64,000 bases of DNA from an uncultured Alphaproteobacteria bacterium. Lineage in GTDB: Bacteria > Pseudomonadota > Alphaproteobacteria > CAAHEQ01 > UBA3637. Below the pieces are notes generated by a model. That model saw only the letters and a list, made by a program, of their open reading frames with translations, was not told the origin of the DNA and made no database searches. Below are positions 44,836 through 53,084 of the stretch, piece by piece. Each line of letters opens with the position of its first letter. Position 1 is the first letter of the stretch. The stretch lies in assembly GCA_934234055.1 (NCBI GenBank), contig CAKQGY010000002.1:1-64000 (forward strand), read 5' to 3'. The position numbers were made by a program, and so were the translations under genes.

Positions 44836-46493
44836 GATTCCACCAATTCCTTGGCCATCGTGCGCGCCGCTGCCGTGATACAAGCCCCCGACAACATACG
44901 TGCAATTTCATCGGTTTTATCCAAGTCTGTCAGTCCCCGAACGCGGGTCAGCATTTGCGATTCGCTTTCTTCTTTGGATACGGTCATATGCACCTGCCCA
45001 TAGGCTGCCACCTGTGGCGAGTGTGTCACCACCAGAACCTGGTGCGTCCCGGCCAGTTGCCGCAACCGTTCTCCCACAGCCGCCGCCGTTGCTCCGCCGA
45101 CTCCGCTATCCACCTCGTCAAAGACCAGCGTTTCCGCTTCGTCCGCCGTTGCCAGGTTGACTTTCAAGGCCAGCATAAACCGCGCCAATTCCCCGCCCGA
45201 GGCCACCTTATGGATCGGTGCCGGTGGCGTTCCTTTATTCGTTGAGACCAAAAACGCCACGCGGTCCATCCCTGTCGCGGTCCATTCCGCTTCCGGCAGT
45301 TTTTCAATTTCGGTGATAAAGGTTGCCTTATTCAGTTTCAAGGGGGCCAATTCTTTCATCACGGCCTTATCCAATTTTTCGGCGGATTTGTGGCGCAGAT
45401 CCGACAGTTTTTCCGCACAGGCAATATACGCCAGCCGTGCCGTTTCCTCTTCTTTTTGCAGGTTCACGATTGCCGTTTCCCCGATTTCCAAGCGCGTCAA
45501 TTGCTCTTTTAATTTAACCAACAGTTCCGGCAATTCCGCAATACTGACCTGGTGTTTGCGTGCCATATCTCGCAGGGCAAACAGCCGATCGTCAATTGCC
45601 GGCAGTTCCGACACATCGCCCCAATTTTCGCGATTATGCTCCAACGCGCCTTCCACATCTTGCAAGGTCGCAATCGCTTGCGACACCTGATCGGCCAATC
45701 CCGCCAAAGCATTATCCGACCAATCGTTCGCGTGTTCCAGTTGCAACAGCACCTGCCCCAACCGCGTTTCACATCCGGCTTCTTCATCCGACAACAACGC
45801 ATAGGCCGTATTCAAAGCCGACACGATTTTTTCGCTGTTCATCAAAGCCGCCCGTTTTTGAGACAGCTGTTCTTCTTCATCCGGCATCGGCGCCAATTTT
45901 TCCAGATCCGTCACCGACGCACGCACAAATTCTTCTTCTTTTTGTGCTTTCATCAAGGCTTGCTCGGCCTGATTGCGTTCATTTTTCTTATACTGCCATT
46001 GTTGGAAAGCCCGTCGGCAGGCTGTTCCCTCCCCGGCCAACGCCCCATAGGCGTCCAATGTTTCCAAGTGTGTCGCCGGGTTTAATAATTTATGCGAAGC
46101 AAACTGTCCGTGAATTTCCACCAACAAATCGCCGATAGATTTTAAGAATCCGACGCTGACCGGCTCATCATTGATAAAGGCGCGACTCCGCCCGTCGGCT
46201 GATACGACTCGCCGCAGGATAACTTCTCCCTCAAAGGCCATTCCGTGCTCGGCCAACAGCACCCCGATCGCATGCGACAAAGGCACCGAAAACGAGGCCG
46301 TCACGATTGCTTCATTCGTCCCATGCCGCACCAAGCCTGCGTCCGCCCGTTCTCCCAACGCCAGCGACAGCGAATCCAACAGTATAGACTTCCCCGCCCC
46401 CGTTTCGCCGGTAAAGACCGTCAATCCGGCGGTAAAATCCAGATCCAGTTTATCAATCAGCACCACATTTCGCACACTCAGATGTGTCAGCAT
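44820..46493 (-). CDS. recN: DNA repair protein RecN
   Basis: RecN is an SMC-like ATPase in double-strand break repair. The 557 residues show Walker A GETGAGKS (29-36), a Q-loop in EIHGQFASHKLL, a coiled-coil middle, the ABC signature in ASGGELARFMLALK and Walker B in TLVFDEVDSGVGG. It starts 1 bp after bamD and overlaps ligA. Confidence 0.97.
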   Translation of the reverse strand: MLTHLSVRNVVLIDKLDLDFTAGLTVFTGETGAGKSILLDSLSLALGERADAGLVRHGTNEAIVTASFSVPLSHAIGVLLAEHGMAFEGEVILRRVVSADGRSRAFINDEPVSVGFLKSIGDLLVEIHGQFASHKLLNPATHLETLDAYGALAGEGTACRRAFQQWQYKKNERNQAEQALMKAQKEEEFVRASVTDLEKLAPMPDEEEQLSQKRAALMNSEKIVSALNTAYALLSDEEAGCETRLGQVLLQLEHANDWSDNALAGLADQVSQAIATLQDVEGALEHNRENWGDVSELPAIDDRLFALRDMARKHQVSIAELPELLVKLKEQLTRLEIGETAIVNLQKEEETARLAYIACAEKLSDLRHKSAEKLDKAVMKELAPLKLNKATFITEIEKLPEAEWTATGMDRVAFLVSTNKGTPPAPIHKVASGGELARFMLALKVNLATADEAETLVFDEVDSGVGGATAAAVGERLRQLAGTHQVLVVTHSPQVAAYGQVHMTVSKEESESQMLTRVRGLTDLDKTDEIARMLSGACITAAARTMAKELVESCSKK

Positions 46494-46494
46494 T

Positions 46495-47238
46495 TTATTC
46501 CCGCGCTTTAATCAGTTTTTGCATTTTCCGGGCCCAAGGCGTCTCCCGCAACTGTGCCGGCAACGACTCGGCCGTTTCACGCGCTGCTTGTTTCAAGCCC
46601 AATTGTAAATACCCCACAACCAAGCGGTAATAGGCCTCGGCCACCTGATTGCTTTCCGGATAGGTTTCAATCACGTTTTTAAAGCGATTGATCGCCGGGA
46701 TCAGATCCTGATGTTTCAGGTAATAACGACCCACCACCATATCCTGCGCCGCCAAGTGGTTTGTCATCTCGGTCATTTTGGCACGCGCATCGGCGGCATA
46801 GACCGAATCGGGATAGCGGGCAATCAGGTCTTCAAACGTAGACTTTGCCTGTTCTGTCATAGACTGTTCGCGTGCCGGATCCGACATTTGTTCAAAATAG
46901 CACAATCCTTTCAGGTAATACGCATACGGTGTATTGCGATTCCCCGGGTGCAATTGAATAAACCGATCCAGAGCCAACAGCGCATCATCATATTCATTCT
47001 TGCGGTAAAAGGAATACGCCGCCATAATTTGCGCGCGCTCCGACCACACCGAATAGGGGTGTTGTTTTTCCACCTCGTCAAAATAATCCGCGGCCTTGTC
47101 ATAGTCCGTTTCCTGAAAGGCGCGATAACCATTCAGGTATAATTCTTCGGCTGTCATATTTTCTTTATTCGGGGCGCCGGCACACGCCGTCAGTGCCATC
47201 AACACGCCCATCAGTCCTAATTTCAGTTTTGTTTTCAT
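46495..47238 (-). CDS. bamD: Outer-membrane assembly lipoprotein BamD
   Basis: BamD is the essential TPR lipoprotein of the BAM complex. The start at 47238 (GAGG about eight bases upstream) gives 247 residues with a lipoprotein signal peptide ending in the lipobox LTAC (Cys19) and five TPR repeats (AEELYLNGYRAF, YDKAADYFDEVEKQHPYS, and so on). It has its own promoter and leads bamD-recN-ligA-YdbH-like. Confidence 0.95.
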   Translation of the reverse strand: MKTKLKLGLMGVLMALTACAGAPNKENMTAEELYLNGYRAFQETDYDKAADYFDEVEKQHPYSVWSERAQIMAAYSFYRKNEYDDALLALDRFIQLHPGNRNTPYAYYLKGLCYFEQMSDPAREQSMTEQAKSTFEDLIARYPDSVYAADARAKMTEMTNHLAAQDMVVGRYYLKHQDLIPAINRFKNVIETYPESNQVAEAYYRLVVGYLQLGLKQAARETAESLPAQLRETPWARKMQKLIKARE

Positions 47239-47264
47239 AAACATTCCTCATTCATTCCAGGTGT

Positions 47265-47293
47265 ATGATAGCAATAAAAGATTTTTTTAGCAA
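47265..47293 (-). promoter_or_regulatory. Promoter of the bamD operon
   Basis: TTGCTA (47293-47288) and TATCAT (47270-47265) are 17 bp apart on the minus strand. Confidence 0.65.
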
Positions 47294-47303
47294 CTTTTTT
47301 TCG

Positions 47304-47332
47304 TTGAAATCTGATAATTTTTATGTGATACT
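47304..47332 (+). promoter_or_regulatory. Possible tolB promoter
   Basis: TTGAAA (47304-47309) and GATACT (47327-47332) are 17 bp apart, divergent from the bamD promoter. The -10 is imperfect. Confidence 0.45.
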
Positions 47333-47361
47333 GGTGTTCAATACGATTGGAGAGTATAAAA

Positions 47362-48681
47362 ATGTCATATTTAGATCGCCTGCTCGGCTTAATTTTGGTT
47401 CTTACGGTTTCGTTTTCGGCCGCTGCCGAGTTAAAGATAGATGTCTCCGGTGCGGTGTCCGAGCCGACTCCGATTGCGATTCCCTACTTTACCGGTTCGG
47501 ATCAGGCACGCGAAATAACCGACATCATCGCCAATGATTTAGAGCGCTCCGGGCTGTTTCGCTTGGTCAACCGGGACGCGTATATTCAAAACATCACGGG
47601 GATCAACACCCGCCCGACCTTTACCGACTGGCAAAGTATCAAGGCCCAAGCCCTCCTCTACGGCACGGTTTCCCAAACCGAAGACGGCCGTATCCGGGTT
47701 TCCTATCGCCTGTGGGACGTGTTTGCGCAACATCAAATTGATGCCAAAAGCCTCACTTCCGACGCCGACACGAATCGCAAGATGGCGCATATGATTGCCG
47801 ATTCGGTTTACGAGCGCATCACCGGCGAAAGTGGCTATTTTGATACGCAAATCGTTTTTGTTTCCGAATCGGGTCGTCAGGATAAACGCACCAAACGCCT
47901 GGCCATTATGGATCAGGACGGCGCCAATTTCCGGTATTTGACCGACGGCAAAGAAATGACCCTCACACCGCGTTTTTCGCCCACATTGCAAAAGATTGCC
48001 TATTTTTCTTACAAAGGCGGCAACCCGCGTGTTTATTTAATGGATTTGCGCACCGGCCAGACCGAGTTGGTCGGTCAATTCCAAGGTATGTCTTTCGCCC
48101 CGCGTTTTTCTCCCGACGCCACCAAGTTGATTATGAGTCTGGCTTATCGTGGCAACTCGGACATATATGTGTATGATTTGCGCACGCGTGAACAAAAAAG
48201 GCTGACCACCCATCCGGCCATTGATACATCGCCCAGTTATTCCCCCGACGGCAAACGAATCGTCTTTAACTCGGATCGCAGCGGGAATCAGCAGCTTTAC
48301 ATCATGGACGCCGACGGCGATAATGTCAAGCGGATCAGTTTCGGCGAGGGATCTTATGCGACTCCGGTCTGGTCGCCGCGGGGCGATTACATTGCTTTCA
48401 CCAAGATAAAGGACGGCATTTTTCACATCGGCGTTATGCGTCCCGACGGTTCAGGCGAGCGTTTGATTACCAACGGCTTTTTGGTCGAGGGCCCCTCGTG
48501 GGCACCCAACGGCCGCGTGCTGACTTTTTTCAAGCAAACCCCCTGGGACGATTCGGGGCGTAACGGCGGCACCCGGATTTACTCCATCGACCTCACCGGC
48601 CACAACGAGCAGGTTTTTGATACCCCTCAGGACGCATCCGGTCCGGCCTGGTCGCCGCTGTTGCATAAAAAAAATGAATAA
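47362..48681 (+). CDS. tolB: Tol-Pal system protein TolB
   Basis: TolB is the periplasmic beta-propeller that links TolA to Pal and helps constrict the outer membrane. From ATG 47362 (GGAGAG upstream; the TTG five codons earlier overlaps the ribosome site) it has 439 residues: a signal peptide (about 1-22, ending SAAA), the N-terminal domain with IAIPYFTG, and six propeller repeats, each with a FSPD/WSPxG-type motif (e.g. SYSPDGKRIVFNSDRSG). The downstream gene is not pal but an unknown lipoprotein. tolQRA are not in the window. Confidence 0.96.
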   Translation: MSYLDRLLGLILVLTVSFSAAAELKIDVSGAVSEPTPIAIPYFTGSDQAREITDIIANDLERSGLFRLVNRDAYIQNITGINTRPTFTDWQSIKAQALLYGTVSQTEDGRIRVSYRLWDVFAQHQIDAKSLTSDADTNRKMAHMIADSVYERITGESGYFDTQIVFVSESGRQDKRTKRLAIMDQDGANFRYLTDGKEMTLTPRFSPTLQKIAYFSYKGGNPRVYLMDLRTGQTELVGQFQGMSFAPRFSPDATKLIMSLAYRGNSDIYVYDLRTREQKRLTTHPAIDTSPSYSPDGKRIVFNSDRSGNQQLYIMDADGDNVKRISFGEGSYATPVWSPRGDYIAFTKIKDGIFHIGVMRPDGSGERLITNGFLVEGPSWAPNGRVLTFFKQTPWDDSGRNGGTRIYSIDLTGHNEQVFDTPQDASGPAWSPLLHKKNE

Positions 48682-48686
48682 AGTTG

Positions 48687-48715
48687 TTGCTTTTTTTGAA
48701 AAAAAGTTTTATGAA
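48687..48715 (+). promoter_or_regulatory. Promoter of the Thr-rich lipoprotein gene
   Basis: TTGCTT (48687-48692) and TATGAA (48710-48715) are 17 bp apart, starting 5 bp after the tolB stop. Confidence 0.6.
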
Positions 48716-48747
48716 TGAAATATGACCATATTAAAAAAGGAGAAAAG

Positions 48748-49344
48748 ATGAAAAAATTATCACTTGTTTTATGCGCCGGGGCGGCATTGGCTGCTTGTTC
48801 GTTTGATCCGAATTTGGACAGTGCTGCCGAGACCCGTAAAGAGCACTTACAAGAGCGCCAGGAATTGGTGGGTTGCGGCTTTACGGATGACCATGCGTCT
48901 TATCGGAAATGTGTTTTAAACACCTATGCCCAAAGCAAACCCAAAACTTACGAGGTTGACCGCACCGACGACGGTCGCGCCATTGCAGTGATTCGCGACG
49001 CAACAACGACTTCTTATGACAAAGAAAAGGACGCTTACAAAACCGAACGCGTCATTGTGATAGAGACCGAAGAACGCCTTGTTCCGATGGATCAAGCCGT
49101 ATCCGAGGCCGAAACAGCCACGCAGACAACGACCGAGAAAACGGCCGATGCGACCATAACGACCACCACCACAACAACGGAAAAAACAACTGATGCGGTG
49201 GCTCCTGCCCCAACCCAAGCCCCTGTCAAGGAAAGCTGGTGGGACAGTTATCAACGGCAAAAGGACACGGTCAAGGTCTCTGACAAGCCGACCTGCCCAT
49301 GCCCGGATCCGAACGATCCCTGCCCGCAGTGCTATGATAAATAG
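48748..49344 (+). CDS. Unknown Thr-rich lipoprotein following tolB
   Basis: The start at 48748 (AAAGGAG five bases upstream) gives 198 residues. The signal peptide ends in the lipobox LAAC (Cys17), so it should be lipidated in the envelope. A folded part (about 18-110) is followed by a Thr/Glu/Ala-rich low-complexity stretch with TTTEKT repeats, a Pro/Ala linker and a Cys-rich C terminus (CPCPDPNDPCPQC). There is no OmpA-like peptidoglycan-binding domain, so it is not Pal although it takes pal's usual place. Function unknown. Confidence 0.75.
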   Translation: MKKLSLVLCAGAALAACSFDPNLDSAAETRKEHLQERQELVGCGFTDDHASYRKCVLNTYAQSKPKTYEVDRTDDGRAIAVIRDATTTSYDKEKDAYKTERVIVIETEERLVPMDQAVSEAETATQTTTEKTADATITTTTTTTEKTTDAVAPAPTQAPVKESWWDSYQRQKDTVKVSDKPTCPCPDPNDPCPQCYDK

Positions 49345-49517
49345 GCTCTCGTCCTGTTTTCAAAATGAATCCAATCCTTACCGGGCGGACTTTTCCCCCG
49401 GTATTTTCATTCCCCTTTCCTCATTCCCCTTTTTCCCCTCGCCCTTCAGCCTCCCTCGACATTCTATCCTTTTTCCCGTCATTTTTCTCTCTCCCGTCAT
49501 TCTGATATTTTCTTCCC

Positions 49518-49557
49518 CGTCATTGCGATCGCCCCATCCGGGGCGCGTGGCAATCCA
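49518..49557. repeat. Stem-loop repeat type A, copy 1
   Basis: Begins GTCATTGC and ends GCAATCCA, pairing ATTGC with GCAAT; an inner GCCCC/GGGGC stem lies between. Confidence 0.75.
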
Positions 49558-49577
49558 CTAAACACCTAATTTTTCTA

Positions 49578-49610
49578 GTCATTCTGAGTGGGCCTTGCCC
49601 CAGAAGAATC
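49578..49610. repeat. Stem-loop repeat type B, copy 1
   Basis: Begins GTCATTCTGAG and ends AGAAGAATC, pairing ATTCT with AGAAT; an inner TGGG/CCCA stem lies between. Confidence 0.75.
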
Positions 49611-49617
49611 GGCTTCT

Positions 49618-49653
49618 GTCATTGCAATCCCCCTTGCGGGGCGTAGCAATCCA
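49618..49653. repeat. Stem-loop repeat type A, copy 2
   Basis: Same ends as copy 1 (GTCATTGC ... GCAATCCA) with a different inner stem (CCCC/GGGG). Confidence 0.75.
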
Positions 49654-49680
49654 TAAAGCACGAATGTTGCTTATCCCGAC

Positions 49681-49712
49681 AAGAAAAGCCGCTCAACCGA
49701 GCGGCTTTTCTT
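49681..49712. terminator. Bidirectional terminator between convergent genes
   Basis: AAGAAAAGCCGCTC pairs perfectly with GAGCGGCTTTTCTT around an AACC loop; U-rich ends on both strands serve the lipoprotein gene and the gene at 49727. Confidence 0.85.
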
Positions 49713-49726
49713 GTTTCATTTTTCTC

Positions 49727-50164
49727 CTAGCAATACTGTAAAGAATCCACATTGACGAATTGTTTCACCAAGTTGGTCCGATTCGACACTCTCATGCGAT
49801 AGATCGGCAACGCCGCCAACAGCACCAACCGATTGCACATCAGTTTCATCACTTCCGGCGACATTTTTGCACTGCACAAGTCCTTCAGGTACATCGACAC
49901 CATCCGCGGCCGCGCCGTCCCACGATTATCAATCCGGGCAATACTGTCCGCGACTTTAGATTGCCCTTCTTCCAAGGCATCAATTCGCTTTTGACAGCCC
50001 ATATCATCACTGCTTCCCGACCCGTCATTCAAGATTTCATGCCGTTTGCGTTCCCAATAGGCAATCTGAACTTGCTTTAATCCGATATCATCCAAGCAAG
50101 TCTCTATATCTCCGATCTTGCCATCATGAAACATTTTCAAATCAACGATACGCCTTCTATCCAT
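49727..50164 (-). CDS. Unknown small protein with consensus promoter
   Basis: I do not recognise a family. The start at 50164 (AAAGGAGG six bases upstream) gives 145 residues, mostly charged and helical, with five cysteines, no signal peptide and one short hydrophobic stretch near 110-121. A perfect consensus promoter lies between it and sucD, so it is expressed independently of the sucCD operon. A bidirectional terminator follows. Confidence 0.7.
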   Translation of the reverse strand: MDRRRIVDLKMFHDGKIGDIETCLDDIGLKQVQIAYWERKRHEILNDGSGSSDDMGCQKRIDALEEGQSKVADSIARIDNRGTARPRMVSMYLKDLCSAKMSPEVMKLMCNRLVLLAALPIYRMRVSNRTNLVKQFVNVDSLQYC

Positions 50165-50206
50165 TTTTTTCCTCCTTTGATAATGTTGAACGAATGGAAT
50201 AAAGTC

Positions 50207-50235
50207 ATTATATTCCATTTTATATTTTTTGTCAA
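50207..50235 (-). promoter_or_regulatory. Perfect consensus sigma-70 promoter of the gene at 49727-50164
   Basis: TTGACA (50235-50230) and TATAAT (50212-50207) with 17 bp between, on the minus strand. Confidence 0.88.
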
Positions 50236-50242
50236 GTATTTT

Positions 50243-51115
50243 TTATTTCAAGCCTTCCGCCACAATTTTTCCCAAACGTGATACATCATCAATCCACTGC
50301 ATACCGACTTTTTCCAGCAGTGCTTTTTTCCGAGCGATTACCTTTTCCGGAACGATTCGATCCGCGCCCAACAACGGCTGATGGAACATTTCGGGCATTG
50401 TTTCCCCGGGGATATAAACGAACAAAGGCTTTTTATGCCGATAATGCTTATAGGTTTCGGCCAACTCGGCTTCCAGATCGCCGGTAATCTGCCCGATGAC
50501 CAGGATTGCCTGCGTCTGCTTATCCGCCATCAAGGCATCCAGCACCGGCGTAAAAGTCGTCCCCACCAACTGTGCAGCCCCCAAGGATACACAGGTAGAG
50601 ACTCCCAATTCTTCTTGTGCCAATTGTTGCACTGCTTCATATATCAGTGAACTGGATCGTCCGATAATGGCGATTTTTCCCTTGGGGAACAGGTGTGCCG
50701 GAATACTCCCGGCCAAGCACTCACCCACCCGCACAATCCCGGGAGACGACGGCCCGATTAGGACAACTTTGTTTTTCTGAGCACAGGCAATCATTTTCAA
50801 AATATCGTGCACCGGCACATGCTCGGCCGTGCAGATAACCAGGGGAATCTTGGCCCGAATTGCCTCTTCCGTATCTGCCAAAGCGCGTGCCGAGGTCGAG
50901 AACACTACGCTGACCTGTGGCTTGGTCTTACGCACGGCTTCCCGCACCGAAGTGAACACCGGTATATTCTGATAGGTCTTAATTTTACTGTCGCGACAGG
51001 TTCCCGCCACAATATGGCTGCCATAGGCGATCGCGCGTTCCGTATGCACCGACCCCATTTCAGTCATAATTCCTTGGCACAAGATCGGTGTTTTTTGTGT
51101 CGGCAGTTTAAACAT
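50243..51115 (-). CDS. sucD: Succinate-CoA ligase alpha subunit, divergent
   Basis: The alpha subunit of succinyl-CoA synthetase carries the phospho-His of the TCA-cycle step making ATP or GTP. ATG 51115 overlaps the sucC stop by one base, with AAGGAG eight bases upstream; 290 residues. The order of blocks follows SucD (ICQG start, IGPSSPGI, YEAVQQ, STCVSLG), and His245 falls where the active His is expected. Several Gly-rich nucleotide/CoA loops differ: GRSSSLIYE for SRSGTLTYE and LGAAQLVG for IGGDPIPG. A malate-CoA or other acyl-CoA ligase is possible. Confidence 0.8.
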   Translation of the reverse strand: MFKLPTQKTPILCQGIMTEMGSVHTERAIAYGSHIVAGTCRDSKIKTYQNIPVFTSVREAVRKTKPQVSVVFSTSARALADTEEAIRAKIPLVICTAEHVPVHDILKMIACAQKNKVVLIGPSSPGIVRVGECLAGSIPAHLFPKGKIAIIGRSSSLIYEAVQQLAQEELGVSTCVSLGAAQLVGTTFTPVLDALMADKQTQAILVIGQITGDLEAELAETYKHYRHKKPLFVYIPGETMPEMFHQPLLGADRIVPEKVIARKKALLEKVGMQWIDDVSRLGKIVAEGLK

Positions 51116-52269
51116 CACGCCAGCTCCTTTACCTGATGAATAATTTCGCGCACGGCGTCATTCATTCCTTTCACCACCGTGAACGGCAGCCGCGATTCGA
51201 ACAGCAATCGCCGCCCGATATTGGCATTTGTGCCGTCCATACGGATCACCACCGGCAGGCCGGCCAAGATTTCCCCCGCCGCCGACAGCAATCCGTTTAC
51301 AATCACATCACAGCGCGTCATACCGCCAAAGATATTGACCAGCACACCGTCCACATCGGGATCCGACAAAGCCATTTTCAAGGCCTTTGCAACCGCATCG
51401 CGCGACGGTTCCGTCCCCACATCCAGCAAGCACCCCACATGCCCGCCCTGTTTGTGGATCAAGTCCACCGTCGCCTGGCTCAATCCGATTCCGTTAACCA
51501 GACATGCGATATTCCCGTTCAGTTTCGTATAGCGAAATTGATTTTTTTTGGCCAGCCGATATTGTTCCATACCGTCCGCCGGCTCTGCCCGGCGTGCGAT
51601 TTCGGGGAACTTAAACAACGAATCGTCGTTAAAGATGATTCGTCCGTCCAAGACCACCAACCCGTTTGCCGTTTCCCAGATCGGATCAAACTCTACCGCC
51701 ACAGCCTCATACTTAAAAAACAACGCCAGCAACTGCCTAAGCAAGCCCTGCATTTCCTTGGCTTTCTCGCCTTTCAATTTCAGCTGATGCATCACGCGTT
51801 TCAAGATTGGCGCCGTTATTTTATTATCCGGCAGATCATAGACCCCCTTATTATTCCCCGCATCAAAGACCGTCAGAACCAATGATTGCGTCATAAAATC
51901 AATCCGCAGCGACAGACGATATTCCCCCTGCCCCAAGCATGCTTCTTCCACATACACGCGCTTCACTTCCTGCGGCGCCGGCAAGTTCGGCACAATCAGT
52001 TTATGGTCCAGCATTTGTTCCGCCACAGCCGCCACGGCCTGTGGTGTATTGGCCCAGCAAATTCCGCTCAATCCTTCTTGCTCCACATCAGCAAAGTGTG
52101 CTTGACTGCGGTTATTGGCCGAGATTTGTGCTTTCACGATCCAGGCATTTCCGCCGATTTTTTCGGCAGCAACTCGTGCTTCTTCGGGGGTATAGGCCAC
52201 CTGACCGTTCAGGATCGGCACCCCGCTGCGGCGAAAGAGTTGTTTGACCTGATATTCTTTAATCATCAT
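51115..52269 (-). CDS. sucC: Succinate-CoA ligase beta subunit, divergent
   Basis: The beta subunit provides the ATP-grasp nucleotide site. The 384 residues open MIKEYQVKQLFRRSGVP, close to the SucC norm, and keep LVNIFGGMTRCD, NGNIACLVNG and VVIRMDGTNA. The GGRGKAGG loop of typical SucC reads NNRSQAHF (52-59), and LDVGGGA reads LDVGTEP. The ATG overlaps the divK stop by 4 bp; a second ATG at 52266 is possible. Partner of the sucD gene downstream. Confidence 0.82.
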   Translation of the reverse strand: MMIKEYQVKQLFRRSGVPILNGQVAYTPEEARVAAEKIGGNAWIVKAQISANNRSQAHFADVEQEGLSGICWANTPQAVAAVAEQMLDHKLIVPNLPAPQEVKRVYVEEACLGQGEYRLSLRIDFMTQSLVLTVFDAGNNKGVYDLPDNKITAPILKRVMHQLKLKGEKAKEMQGLLRQLLALFFKYEAVAVEFDPIWETANGLVVLDGRIIFNDDSLFKFPEIARRAEPADGMEQYRLAKKNQFRYTKLNGNIACLVNGIGLSQATVDLIHKQGGHVGCLLDVGTEPSRDAVAKALKMALSDPDVDGVLVNIFGGMTRCDVIVNGLLSAAGEILAGLPVVIRMDGTNANIGRRLLFESRLPFTVVKGMNDAVREIIHQVKELA

Positions 52270-52634
52270 TTACGCGCTAAAATATCCTCAATTGTTTGAA
52301 AGAATTTCGGAATAGAGATCGGCTTTGCCAGATAGCTGTCGCATCCGCCTGCCAAGATTTTATCGGCATCACCGTCCATGGCAAAAGCCGTCACCGCAAT
52401 GATTTTCGTTTTGGCGATTTCGGGGTCTTCACGGATCAGTTTCGTCGCGGTCAGGCCATCCACTTCCGGCATTTGAATATCCATCAGGACCACATCAGGC
52501 CTGACTTCGCGCGTCATTTTCAAGGCTTTTTTCCCTTCCATACACTCAAAGACCTGATAGCCCTTTGTTTTCAACAGGTCCGAGAACAAGCGCATGTTCA
52601 ATTCATTGTCTTCAACGATCAAGATTTTTGTCAT
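52266..52634 (-). CDS. divK: Single-domain response regulator DivK
   Basis: DivK is the alphaproteobacterial cell-cycle regulator that, phosphorylated, controls DivL/CckA and so CtrA. The 122 residues are a lone receiver domain: acidic pocket Glu8-Asp9, phospho-acceptor Asp52 in LMDIQMP, AVTAFAM for the Thr switch, and Lys in LAKPIS. The sequence GGCDSYLAKPISI.KF is characteristic of DivK. AAGGAG lies upstream. It overlaps sucC by 4 bp, an unusual partner (pleD is the common one). Confidence 0.9.
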   Translation of the reverse strand: MTKILIVEDNELNMRLFSDLLKTKGYQVFECMEGKKALKMTREVRPDVVLMDIQMPEVDGLTATKLIREDPEIAKTKIIAVTAFAMDGDADKILAGGCDSYLAKPISIPKFFQTIEDILARK

Positions 52635-52713
52635 TTCATAATCTCCTTGTTTTCTATTTTGGAAGACTTTTCGTAAAAAAGCAAGTAAAAAGACAATATG
52701 TGAAAGAAAAAAC

Positions 52714-52742
52714 TTGATTTTTGTAAAAAAGCAGTGTATAAG
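52714..52742 (+). promoter_or_regulatory. Promoter of tRNA-Ser
   Basis: TTGATT (52714-52719) and TATAAG (52737-52742) are 17 bp apart; +1 near 52749, 5 bp before the tRNA. Confidence 0.75.
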
Positions 52743-52753
52743 GGTTATGTTTT

Positions 52754-52844
52754 GGACAGGTGGCCGAGTGGTTGAAGGCGCACGCCTGGAAAGTGTGTTT
52801 AGGTCTAAAGCCTAACGCGAGTTCGAATCTCGCCCTGTCCGCCA
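52754..52844 (+). tRNA. tRNA-Ser (GGA)
   Basis: A 91-nt class II tRNA with encoded CCA. The acceptor stem is GGACAGG/CCTGTCC, the anticodon loop CTGGAAA gives GGA, and a long variable arm precedes the GTTCGAAT T-loop. Discriminator base is G. Confidence 0.95.
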
Positions 52845-52851
52845 ATTCATT

Positions 52852-52878
52852 CGCCCGTTCCTCCTCGGGCGTTTTTTT
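52852..52878 (+). terminator. Terminator after tRNA-Ser
   Basis: CGCCCG (52852-52857) pairs with CGGGCG (52866-52871), followed by seven T. Confidence 0.88.
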
Positions 52879-52930
52879 ATCTCCCCACGGCTATTACTTT
52901 TATTGTTTTTTTTGCCAGCCCCCCCTCTCC

Positions 52931-52966
52931 CGTCATTCTGATGAGAGCAACGCGACCGAAGAATCC
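52931..52966. repeat. Stem-loop repeat type B, copy 2
   Basis: Begins CGTCATTCTGA and ends GAAGAATCC, pairing ATTCT with AGAAT; the inner part lacks the strong stem of the other copies. Confidence 0.7.
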
Positions 52967-53025
52967 ATTAAACAATGAGTCCATATCCCTCACCCGACCG
53001 GCCCGCCCGCGCCGGCCTTACGTGC

Positions 53026-53060
53026 AAAAAAAATCTCCCAAGGTTCCCCTCGGGAGATTT
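53026..53060 (-). terminator. Terminator after tuf
   Basis: On the minus strand AAATCTCCC pairs with GGGAGATTT and runs into eight T. Confidence 0.88.
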
Positions 53061-53084
53061 AAGTCAGCCTCTTGCTGCTTCCGA

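Larger units (their letters stand above)
49345..49680. other. Intergenic region with pyrimidine-rich stretch and stem-loop repeats
   Basis: No gene is seen. The + strand is C/T-rich to about 49515 with recurring CCGTCATT, then carries three repeat elements (listed separately) before a bidirectional terminator. Confidence 0.6.

Noticed and set aside
48748..49344. Calling this gene pal
   Set aside because: No OmpA-like domain or peptidoglycan-binding motif is present despite its place after tolB.
49518..49653. Possible CRISPR array or IS ends
   Set aside because: Elements are inverted stem-loops of two types with irregular spacing and no adjacent transposase or cas gene.
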